From Streptomyces scabiei 87.22 (GTDB taxonomy: Bacteria > Actinomycetota > Actinomycetes > Streptomycetales > Streptomycetaceae): a stretch of 64,000 bases of DNA. Shown here piece after piece: positions 1-6,584 of the stretch. Every line of letters starts with the position of its first letter. The first letter of the stretch is position 1. The translations under genes and the position numbers were made by a program. The notes below the pieces were generated by a model, which was given only the letters and a program-made list of their open reading frames with translations, ran no database searches and was not told the DNA's origin. The DNA lies in NCBI RefSeq assembly GCF_000091305.1, contig NC_013929.1, positions 7,998,001 through 8,062,000 on the forward strand, written 5' to 3'.

Positions 1-35
1 CGGAAGTTGTGGCACCAGAGTCCAGGGAGTGCGGG

Positions 36-1004
36 ATGACCATCCTCTGCGTACGTTTCCAGCTGCCGCCGAAGTACGAGGCCGCCCTGCCCGGTCTCCT
101 CGGTGTGGTCGAGGACTTCACCCCGGTCGTGGAGGCGCTGCCGCCGGACGGGGCACTGGCCGACCTGCGGGGCGCCGAACGGTACTTCGGCCGGGACGCC
201 GAGGAGCTGGCCCGGCTGATCCGGGTCCGCGCCCTCGCGCTGTACGGCGTCGACTGTCTGATCGGCGCCGGACCCGGGCCGCTGACCGCGCGGCTGGCGC
301 TGGGGGCGGCGGTGCCCGGGTCGCCGTGCGCGGTGCCCGGGGACCTGGTCGTGGACTTCCTCGCCGAACTGCCCGTGGCCGCGCTGCCCGGCGTCGGCGC
401 CGCGACCGCCCGCACCCTGGGCGAGTACGGCCTGGAGACCCTCGGCGCCGTCGCCCGCGCCCCCCTGTCCACGCTCCAGCGCCTGGTCGGGGCGAGGACC
501 GGCCGCGACCTGCACGAGAAGGCCAACGGAGTCGACCGGGGTCGGGTCGTACCGAACGCCGTCGCAAGCTCACTCGCGACCGAACAGACCTTCTCCCGCG
601 ATGAGTTGAACCCGGACCGGCACCGCCGCGCCCTGCTCGCCGGCGCCGTGGAACTGGGCTCCCGGCTGCGCGCCCTGGAGAAGGTCTGCCGCACCCTGAC
701 CCTCACCGTCCGCTACGCCGACCGGTCCTCGACCACCCGCACCCGCACGCTCAGGGAGCCGACCGCGCACTCCCCGGCGCTGACCTCGACGGCCTACGCC
801 CTGTACGACGCCCTCGGCCTGCAGCGGGCCCGTGTCCGCGCGGTCGCCCTGCGCGCCGAGGGCCTCACCCCCGCCGACCGGGCCTCCCACCAGCTCGCCT
901 TCGACCCCGTCGACGAGAAGGTCCGCCGTATCGAGGAGGTCGCCGACCGGGCCCGGGCGAAGTTCGGCCCCCACGCGGTGATGCCGGGCACGCTGGCCGC
1001 GTGA
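36..1004 (+). CDS. Y-family DNA polymerase-like protein (ImuB/DinB-related)
   Basis: A 322-residue protein with the layout of Y-family polymerase palm, fingers and little-finger regions. A helix-hairpin-helix (LPGVGAATARTLGEYG) lies at about residues 120-140, and the C-terminus holds QLAF followed by a conserved tail ending in AKFGP, like the clamp-binding end of DinB/UmuC proteins. The usual N-terminal HVDxDAFFA motif is replaced by CVRFQL, and the acidic pair of the SIDEAF motif reads PDGALADL, so the metal ligands seem to be missing, as in ImuB. A role in damage tolerance as a non-catalytic adaptor is inferred. ATG at 36 follows GGGAG and is preferred to the upstream in-frame start at 9. 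Confidence 0.7.
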   Translation: MTILCVRFQLPPKYEAALPGLLGVVEDFTPVVEALPPDGALADLRGAERYFGRDAEELARLIRVRALALYGVDCLIGAGPGPLTARLALGAAVPGSPCAVPGDLVVDFLAELPVAALPGVGAATARTLGEYGLETLGAVARAPLSTLQRLVGARTGRDLHEKANGVDRGRVVPNAVASSLATEQTFSRDELNPDRHRRALLAGAVELGSRLRALEKVCRTLTLTVRYADRSSTTRTRTLREPTAHSPALTSTAYALYDALGLQRARVRAVALRAEGLTPADRASHQLAFDPVDEKVRRIEEVADRARAKFGPHAVMPGTLAA

Positions 1005-1021
1005 CCGCCTTCGCGTGGAGG

Positions 1022-1396
1022 TCAGTTGGCCCACGGGGGCACGATCCGGGTGCCGTCGGCCAGCTCCGCCTCCAGGCCGAGGGAGGTGGCGACCCAGGTG
1101 ACGGCGGTCTCCGTGGACGGGTTCTCGACGGTGAGCGTGGCCCCCGCGTTGACGATCAGGGTGTCACCGGCCGCGACCCGTTCGGTGCGGCCGTCCAGGG
1201 TGACGACCAGCTCGCCGCTGAGCAGATGCAGGATCTCCTCCCTGGTGACGGTGTGCGCGGGCGCCTTGGTCCCCGGCGGGATCTCGCCCCGCCAGGCGGC
1301 CAGTTCCCGGCTGCCGGTGCGCGGGGTGGCGTACGAGACGAAACGGGCGCCGTGGATCTCGTGGGTGACGGCTTCGGACGGACGGACGACAGGCAT
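1022..1396 (-). CDS. Cupin-domain protein
   Basis: A 124-residue single-domain cupin. The two cupin motifs appear as HTVTREEILHLLSGELVV and GDTLIVNAGATLTVENP, consistent with a small beta-barrel protein that may bind a metal or small ligand. No substrate can be assigned. The ATG at 1396 is preferred to in-frame starts at 1414 and 1477 because GGAGG sits five bases upstream and the longer forms would run through the operator region. The gene is divergent from a MarR regulator and shares two palindromic operators with it, so it is probably that regulator's target. Confidence 0.75.
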   Translation of the reverse strand: MPVVRPSEAVTHEIHGARFVSYATPRTGSRELAAWRGEIPPGTKAPAHTVTREEILHLLSGELVVTLDGRTERVAAGDTLIVNAGATLTVENPSTETAVTWVATSLGLEAELADGTRIVPPWAN

Positions 1397-1428
1397 ACGG
1401 GCCTCCGGGGTCATGGAAGGTGACTGGA

Positions 1429-1476
1429 TGGTCAAGCTGCTTGACCATCTGTCCATATGGTCAAGCAGCTTGACCA
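1429..1476. promoter_or_regulatory. Two mirrored MarR-type operators
   Basis: TGGTCAAGCTGCTTGACCA occupies 1429-1447, and its exact reverse complement occupies 1458-1476. Each is a 19-bp palindrome with one central base. The centres are 29 bp apart. A third half-like TGCGTCAAGG follows at 1478. MarR dimers commonly bind such TCAAG/CTTGA palindromes. The sites lie between the divergent cupin and marR genes and abut the marR start, so autorepression plus cupin repression is inferred. Confidence 0.75.
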
Positions 1477-1950
1477 ATGCGTCAAGGGTGTTTCAATGCA
1501 GGCGTGCAGAACTCCGAAGCCCTGGCCCTGGCCGCCGTCCTGCTGGCCGCCGCCGGCGACCTGACGCGCCGCATCGACGAGAGGGTCGCCGCCCGCGGCT
1601 TCGAGGCGCGGCCCTCGTACGGCTTCGCGTTCGCCCGGCTCGCCCCGGACGGGGCGACGGTCACCGACCTCGCGGCCCATCTGGGGGTGACCAAGCAGGC
1701 GGCCAGTCAGCTCGTCGAGGAGCTGGTGCGCAAGGGGTACGTCGAGCGGCGGCCGCACCCCGCCGACGCGCGGGCCCGCCTCGTCGTGCTGACCGAACAC
1801 GGGTGGGCCTGCACCCGGGCGGCGGAGGAGGCGGCGGCCGAGGTCGTCGCGGACTGGGCCGAATCGCTCGGCGGGGAGGGTGAGGTGCGGGCGTTGCGCG
1901 ACCGGCTGGCGAGGATCGCGCCGTACGGTCCGATCAGGCCCACCTGGTGA
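1477..1950 (+). CDS. MarR-family transcriptional regulator
   Basis: A MarR-type winged-helix protein of up to 157 residues. The recognition segment is TVTDLAAHLGVTKQAASQLVEELVRKGYVERRPHPADARARLV, with the usual helix-turn-helix followed by the D-R wing. The start is uncertain. ATG 1477 directly follows the second operator. GTG 1504 gives a more typical N-terminus (QNSEALALAAVLL) but has no well-spaced ribosome site, so a leaderless message is possible. It is divergent from the cupin gene and flanked by two copies of a palindromic operator, which argues for local autoregulation. The ligand is unknown. Confidence 0.8.
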   Translation: MRQGCFNAGVQNSEALALAAVLLAAAGDLTRRIDERVAARGFEARPSYGFAFARLAPDGATVTDLAAHLGVTKQAASQLVEELVRKGYVERRPHPADARARLVVLTEHGWACTRAAEEAAAEVVADWAESLGGEGEVRALRDRLARIAPYGPIRPTW

Positions 1951-2005
1951 CGGTCCCGCGTCACGTGTCAGTGTTCCCGACCTTCACTTGAAGTTTTTAC
2001 TGACG

Positions 2006-2040
2006 CGTAACTTCCCACTTTTCCTACTCGCCCGTAACTT
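2006..2040 (+). promoter_or_regulatory. Direct repeat CGTAACTT in the lipase promoter region
   Basis: CGTAACTT occurs at 2006-2013 and again at 2033-2040, 27 bp apart, in an AT-richer stretch between the marR stop and the lipase start. Such paired repeats often mark activator sites in front of secreted-enzyme genes. The regulator is unknown and the assignment is weak. Confidence 0.3.
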
Positions 2041-2123
2041 GGCGAAGAAGAACAGCATCCTCGTGATCCGGATCACAGGGCGTACGCCGTCGCACATCCC
2101 TTGAGCCGCAAGGAGATCACTCG

Positions 2124-2993
2124 ATGCTGCCCTGGAAGCGCCTGATCAGACCGCTGGCCGCCCTGTGCCTGGCCGCCGCGGCGACCGTCGTCCCCGCCAC
2201 CGCCGCCCGGGCCGCCGACACGGCCGCCGCACCCAGCCGTGGCTGGAACGACTACTCCTGCAAACCCTCCAGCGCCCACCCCCGCCCCGTCGTCCTCGTC
2301 CACGGAACGTTCGCGAACTCCGTCGACAACTGGCTGGGCCTCGCCCCCTACCTCGTGAACCGGGGCTACTGCGTCTACTCCCTCGACTACGGCCAACTCC
2401 CCGGCGTCGCCTTCTTCAACGGCCTCGGCCCGATCGAGAAGTCGGCGGAACAGCTCGACGCCTTCGTCGACCGGGTGCTCGCCGCCACCGGCGCCGCCGA
2501 GACCGACCTCGTCGGTCACTCGCAGGGCGGCATGATGCCCCGCTACTACCTCAAGTTCCTCGGCGGAGCCGCGGAGGTGAACGCCCTCGTCGGCATCGCC
2601 CCCTCCAACCACGGCACCACCCTGAACGGCCTCACCGGACTCCTTCAGTACTTCCCCGGCGCCGGCGACCTGTTGTCCGGCGCGACCCCGGCCCTCGCCG
2701 ACCAAGTGGTCGGCTCCCCGTTCCTGACCAAGCTCAACGCGGGCGGCGACACCGTCCCCGGCGTCACGTACACGGTCCTCGCCACCAAGTACGACGAGGT
2801 GGTCACCCCCTACCGGTCCCAGTTCCTCAGCGGACCGAACGTGCGCAACATCGTCATCCAGGACCTCTGCGCGCTCGACCTCTCCGAGCACGCGGCGATC
2901 GGACTCCTCGACCGCATCGCGTTCCACGAGGTCGTCAACGCCCTCGACCCGGCCCACGCCACCCCGACGACCTGCCTCTCGGTCGCCGGCTGA
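2124..2993 (+). CDS. Secreted triacylglycerol lipase (alpha/beta hydrolase)
   Basis: A 289-residue exported lipase. The first 30 residues form a Sec signal peptide (KRLIRP core, cleavage after ARA). The nucleophile elbow GHSQGG places Ser133, with Asp224 in TKYDEVVTP and His256 in SEHAAIG as the likely triad partners. The oxyanion segment is VLVHGTFAN. Cys46/Cys83 and Cys249/Cys284 can form disulphides, as expected outside the cell. Length and motifs match the Streptomyces/Propionibacterium secreted lipase group (family I.7). AAGGAG lies eight bases before the ATG. Paired terminator hairpins follow the stop codon. Confidence 0.9.
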   Translation: MLPWKRLIRPLAALCLAAAATVVPATAARAADTAAAPSRGWNDYSCKPSSAHPRPVVLVHGTFANSVDNWLGLAPYLVNRGYCVYSLDYGQLPGVAFFNGLGPIEKSAEQLDAFVDRVLAATGAAETDLVGHSQGGMMPRYYLKFLGGAAEVNALVGIAPSNHGTTLNGLTGLLQYFPGAGDLLSGATPALADQVVGSPFLTKLNAGGDTVPGVTYTVLATKYDEVVTPYRSQFLSGPNVRNIVIQDLCALDLSEHAAIGLLDRIAFHEVVNALDPAHATPTTCLSVAG

Positions 2994-3000
2994 CACGTGT

Positions 3001-3083
3001 GCGTACGCACCGCCGGGGCCGCCCGGCGGTGCGTACGCGTGCTGCCGGGGCCTGTCCGGCCTGAGCCGCCCGACAGGCCCCGG
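3001..3083 (+). terminator. Tandem terminator hairpins after the lipase gene
   Basis: A perfect 17-bp stem (3001-3017 with 3022-3038, loop of four) starts eight bases after the lipase stop. A second perfect 12-bp stem follows (3045-3056 with 3072-3083). This fits strong factor-independent termination of the Streptomyces kind without a U-tract. The rest of the gap, 3084-3355, shows no gene. It should hold the promoter of the dienelactone hydrolase, but no clear -35/-10 pair was recognised. Confidence 0.8.
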
Positions 3084-3355
3084 AGGTTCACACGGTCCTG
3101 GAACCGGCTCCGGGACCGGTCCCGAGCGTCGGGGACGATCAGCAAACTAGCCGCGGGGAACCGTGGAATCGCCTGTCGGAGGCGGGTGCGGCCGATCCTT
3201 ATGGTGGCGTTAAGGAGGGGCTAACCGAGGGCTCAGGAAAGGGGGTTCCGGACCGGCCGGTGATCCTTCTCTTACCTCCGCGCGGAACAATGCGGTCGCT
3301 CGCGTCAGTTGATGACCGGTCGAGGACCAGTCGCCCAGAAGAATGAGGAGCGCCC

Positions 3356-4120
3356 ATGACCGCCGTACGCGGAACCACCGTGGACATCACCACCGAGGAC
3401 GGCACGGCCGACGCCTACCTGGTCCACCCCGACGACGACGCCGCGCATCCGGCGGTCCTGTTCTACATGGACGCGTTCGGGCTGCGGCCCCATCTGCGGG
3501 GGATGGCCGACCGGCTGGCCGGTGCCGGGTACACGGTCCTCGTGCCGAACGTCTTCTACCGGTCGGGGCGGACCCCGGTGTTCGACCTGCCCGAGTTCAT
3601 CGACCCGGCCGCACGGCCGGAGATATGGGGGCAGATCCTCCCGGCCATGCAGGCGTTGACACCCGAGCTCGCGCTGCGCGACGCGCCGGCCTACCTGGAC
3701 ACGCTGGCCGGCAGCCCGCGGGCCGCCGCCGGGCCCGTCGGGATCACGGGGTACTGCATGGGCACCCGGCTCGCCCTGCACACCGCCGGTGCCTTCCCGG
3801 AGCGGGTCGCCGCCGCGGCCGGCTTCCACGGCGGGGGCCTGGCCACCGACGCACCCGACAGCCCGCACCTGGCGGTGGCCCGGATCACCGCCGAGGTGTA
3901 CCTCGGCCACGCCGACGAGGACCCGTCCCTGCCGCCGGAGCAGATCGACCTGCTCGACAAGGCGCTCACCGAGGCGGGGGTCCGCCATCGCACCGAGGTC
4001 TACACGGGTGCCTCGCACGGCTACACCCAGGCCGACACCGCCGCCTACGACGCCGAGGCGACGGCACGCCACTGGACCGCGCTGCTGGACCTGCTGGACC
4101 GCAACCTGAAGCGGGCCTGA
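3356..4120 (+). CDS. Dienelactone hydrolase family protein
   Basis: A 254-residue cytoplasmic alpha/beta hydrolase without a signal peptide. The cysteine elbow GYCMG (Cys134), an aspartate in GHADED (about 187) and His221 in ASHGYT form the Cys-Asp-His triad typical of dienelactone hydrolases. These open lactone rings in chlorocatechol-type pathways, but many paralogues have other ester substrates and no catechol genes adjoin. GAGGAG lies five to six bases before the ATG. It is monocistronic between a terminator and a convergent small gene. Confidence 0.88.
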   Translation: MTAVRGTTVDITTEDGTADAYLVHPDDDAAHPAVLFYMDAFGLRPHLRGMADRLAGAGYTVLVPNVFYRSGRTPVFDLPEFIDPAARPEIWGQILPAMQALTPELALRDAPAYLDTLAGSPRAAAGPVGITGYCMGTRLALHTAGAFPERVAAAAGFHGGGLATDAPDSPHLAVARITAEVYLGHADEDPSLPPEQIDLLDKALTEAGVRHRTEVYTGASHGYTQADTAAYDAEATARHWTALLDLLDRNLKRA

Positions 4121-4223
4121 CCCGGACCCGGGCCGCGCACGAGCGTGCCCTCGGCCCGGGCCGAGGGCACCGACGCGGTCAGCGGTGACGCGGAGACGTG
4201 GTGCGGGGGGCAGCGACGGGCGG

Positions 4224-4358
4224 TCAGCCGTCCGGCCACCAGGTGCGCGCGATGTCCTTGCGGACTTCCCGGCGCTCGACGGGACGTTCCTCGGCCTCGT
4301 CCCGCACCTGGCGGGAGGTGGACTTCCTCAGGGGCTTCTGCACGGTCGTACGGCGCAT
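4224..4358 (-). CDS. Small basic protein, 44 residues, unknown function
   Basis: A 44-codon ORF preceded by an excellent AAGGAGG ribosome site six bases before the ATG. The product is very charged (MRRTTVQKP at the start) and ends in ARTWWPDG, with a double tryptophan near the C-terminus. No signal peptide or membrane segment is visible. Its position between the dienelactone hydrolase and the methyltransferase, on the opposite strand, and the strong ribosome site argue that it is real. No family is recognised. A short protein- or nucleic-acid-binding peptide is only a guess. Confidence 0.6.
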   Translation of the reverse strand: MRRTTVQKPLRKSTSRQVRDEAEERPVERREVRKDIARTWWPDG

Positions 4359-4439
4359 GGCTGCCTCCTTGCGTCTACCGGGTTCCGCGTTTTCACGGAG
4401 GTAGACCCTTTCCGGGAGCGTTACTCATCGTTCGTGCTG

Positions 4440-4489
4440 TGTCAGTGGCGGCTGTCACCATCGGGACTGTCAGTGGCAGGTGTCACTCT
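4440..4489 (+). promoter_or_regulatory. Tandem RecA-NDp/PafBC-like promoter motifs
   Basis: TGTCAGTGGCGGCTGTCACC (4440-4459) and TGTCAGTGGCAGGTGTCACT (4468-4487) are near-identical direct repeats 28 bp apart. Each contains TGTCAGTG, eight bases, then cAnnnT (CACCAT at 4456, CACTCT at 4484). The known LexA-independent DNA-damage promoter of actinobacteria reads tTGTCRGTG-N8-TAnnnT. CACTCT ends six bases before the ATG at 4496, the spacing of a leaderless promoter. Confidence 0.5.
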
Positions 4490-4495
4490 GGCGGC

Positions 4496-5155
4496 ATGAC
4501 CAACATCGACGACGGTGAAACCTCCCCGGCCCTGCGAACACCGGACGACGCGGCGGCAGATGACCCTCCGGGAGCCGTCGACTGGGACGCGGAAGCCCCC
4601 TCTTTCGACGACGAACCCGATCACGGCCTGCGGGAACCCGCCGTCCGGATGGCCTGGGCGGCCCGCCTGCGGGACTGGCTGCCGCGCCGGGGCTGCGACG
4701 TGCTGGACCTCGGCTGCGGCACCGGGAGCCTGTCACTCCTCGCCACCGAGCAGGGCCACCGGGTGACCGGTGTCGACGCCTCCCGGGCCATGGTCGCCCT
4801 CGCCCGCGCCAAACTCGCCGGACGCCCCGCGGTGTTCCTCGTCGGGGACGCGGCGGCCCCGCCCGTGGGGGAGGAACGCTTCGACGTGGTCCTCGTCCGT
4901 CATGTGCTGTGGACGCTGCCCGACCCGGGCCGCGCCCTGCGCCACTGGTGCGGCCTGCTGCGGCCCGGAGGCCGCCTCGTGCTGGTCGAGGGCGTGTGGG
5001 GCACGCTCTCCCCCGTCGGCATACCCGCCGGGCGGCTGCACGGGCTGGTGGCCCCGCTGGTCGCCGACGCGGAGGTCGTGCGGCTCGGGCACGACTCCGC
5101 GCTGTGGGGCAGGGAGGTCGAGGACGAGCGGTACGCGGTGGTGGCCCGGCTGTGA
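4496..5155 (+). CDS. SAM-dependent class I methyltransferase
   Basis: A 219-residue Rossmann methyltransferase. Motif I is VLDLGCGTGSLSLLA, followed by the acidic end of strand 2 (GVDASRAM), motif II-like FLVGDAAAPPV and motif IV ERFDVVLVRHVLWTLPDP, as in Methyltransf_11/25 proteins of the UbiE type. The substrate is unknown. The ATG at 4496 has no ribosome site and lies six bases behind a -10-like hexamer, so a leaderless transcript is likely. The upstream tandem repeats suggest induction by DNA damage. Confidence 0.82.
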   Translation: MTNIDDGETSPALRTPDDAAADDPPGAVDWDAEAPSFDDEPDHGLREPAVRMAWAARLRDWLPRRGCDVLDLGCGTGSLSLLATEQGHRVTGVDASRAMVALARAKLAGRPAVFLVGDAAAPPVGEERFDVVLVRHVLWTLPDPGRALRHWCGLLRPGGRLVLVEGVWGTLSPVGIPAGRLHGLVAPLVADAEVVRLGHDSALWGREVEDERYAVVARL

Positions 5156-5159
5156 CCGG

Positions 5160-5663
5160 TTATGCCAGCAGCGATTCCAGGCCGCCTTCCACGGTGGCGG
5201 ACACCTCCAGTTCGTCGAGGGCCGCCACGGCCGCCGCCGCGGCCTCCGGGTCGCTCGTCTCGAGCCCGCTCTCCTCGAACTCGTCCTCGTCCAGCCGCAG
5301 GACGTCCGCGCCGTCGGCGGAGCGCCACAGGTCCAGGTCGAGGTCCTCGACGACGAGTTCCCCGCCGGAGAGCGCGGCGGGCCGGGTGATGTCGCAGTAC
5401 CAGCCCTTCAGCACGCCCCGGGCGTCCCTGACCTCCTTCACGGCGTACCACCGGTCGCGCCAGTAGTACTCGGTGAACACGTCACCGGGCTCGAAGCGTA
5501 CGAAGCCGAAGTCGCGTACGCCCGCGCTCGCCCAGGCGGCGCGGACCACCACCCGGGTGCCGTCGTCGCTCACCAGCCGCGCGGGGTAACGGATCTTCGT
5601 CCGGCCCGCCTTGAGCAGGACGACCTCCACCTCCACCGCCGGCTCAGCCGAGTTCACGGACAT
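5160..5663 (-). CDS. DUF402-domain protein
   Basis: A 167-residue protein with the DUF402 fold: a beta-rich N-terminus, GDVFTEYYWRDRWYAVKEV and the signature GWYCDITRPA followed by a run of acidic residues (VEDLDLDLW). Characterised relatives (FomD, Ntdp) are metal-dependent nucleotide phosphohydrolases, and the D-L-D-L-D cluster is compatible with metal binding. The physiological substrate is not known. ATG 5663 is chosen because GGAGG lies six bases upstream. Its first 20 bases overlap the end of the GNAT gene, so the two are probably translationally coupled. Confidence 0.8.
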   Translation of the reverse strand: MSVNSAEPAVEVEVVLLKAGRTKIRYPARLVSDDGTRVVVRAAWASAGVRDFGFVRFEPGDVFTEYYWRDRWYAVKEVRDARGVLKGWYCDITRPAALSGGELVVEDLDLDLWRSADGADVLRLDEDEFEESGLETSDPEAAAAAVAALDELEVSATVEGGLESLLA

Positions 5664-6573
5664 ACCGCACCTCCGTCGCACAGACCTCGTATCCGAACCA
5701 TGTGTTGACCGCGAGCATCGGGCCGTTGCCGGTGTCGTTGCCCGTGAACGCCTCCGTGCAGCCGGCGGCCCGCGCGCGGTGCAGGGAGGCGTTCTTGGCG
5801 AGCTTGGCCAGACCCCGGCCGCGGAAGGCGCGGGCGGTGCCCGTCATCCCCGTGAAGTAGCGGTCCCGGCCGTCGGTGCGGACCGCGGTGAACGCGACGG
5901 GTGCGCCGTCCACGACGACCACCGTGCTCAGGGCGTGGTCCAGCAGCGGGTGGCGGTAGGTCTCCGCGATCCACCGTGGGTAGTCGTCGAACTGCGCGTC
6001 GAGGTCGCCGGGTTCGTCCGCCGAGACCTCCGCGTCCAGGTCGAACAGGGGGCGCGGGTCGTCGGCGAAGTCGGCGGCCGTCCGCAGTTCCACGCCCGGC
6101 GGCGGGTCCGCGAGCGGCGGGAGGGTGCCGTGGGCCAGGTTCAGCCGGAGGAAGTGCGCGGAGCGGCCGGGCGTGTAGCCGCGCCGCTCGGCGAACGCGC
6201 GGTTCTCGGGGGTGTCCAGCACCCAGGTGAGGAGCCGCCGCGCCCCGGCCGCGGTGAGCCGTTCCACGGCGGTGCGTGCCAGCAGGCCGCCGGCGCCCCG
6301 GTGCAGATGGTCCGGGTGCACGTACACGTTCAGGTACCCCTGGCCCGGTACGGGGCTGTCGTGGGCGATGCCCATCTGCAGTGTGCCGATCACCTCGCCG
6401 TCCGCCTCGGCGACCAGCTGCCGGTAGTGGGCCTCGGGGGCCGCGTGGGTCACGTCGTGGAGCAGGGACTCGGGGGTGCTGACCATGAAGGGCAGGGCCC
6501 GGCGCCGCACCTCGACGAAGGCTTCGGTGTCCACGGGGTCGGCGGCGCGGAGGGCGCGCACGATCACTGTCAT
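5644..6573 (-). CDS. GNAT family N-acetyltransferase (two-domain)
   Basis: A 309-residue protein with two GNAT folds in tandem. The N-terminal half shows VYVHPDHLHRGAGGLLARTAVERL with the acetyl-CoA loop. The C-terminal half shows FTGMTGTARAFRGRGLAKLAKNASL followed by TGNDTGNGPMLAVNTWFGYE, an acetyltransferase C-terminal signature. The substrate is unknown. ATG 6573 begins the conserved MTVIVRALR segment; longer in-frame starts would extend into the divergent gntR promoter. It is followed by the overlapping DUF402 gene. Confidence 0.82.
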   Translation of the reverse strand: MTVIVRALRAADPVDTEAFVEVRRRALPFMVSTPESLLHDVTHAAPEAHYRQLVAEADGEVIGTLQMGIAHDSPVPGQGYLNVYVHPDHLHRGAGGLLARTAVERLTAAGARRLLTWVLDTPENRAFAERRGYTPGRSAHFLRLNLAHGTLPPLADPPPGVELRTAADFADDPRPLFDLDAEVSADEPGDLDAQFDDYPRWIAETYRHPLLDHALSTVVVVDGAPVAFTAVRTDGRDRYFTGMTGTARAFRGRGLAKLAKNASLHRARAAGCTEAFTGNDTGNGPMLAVNTWFGYEVCATEVRYVRELG

Positions 6574-6584
6574 GGGTGCGCACG

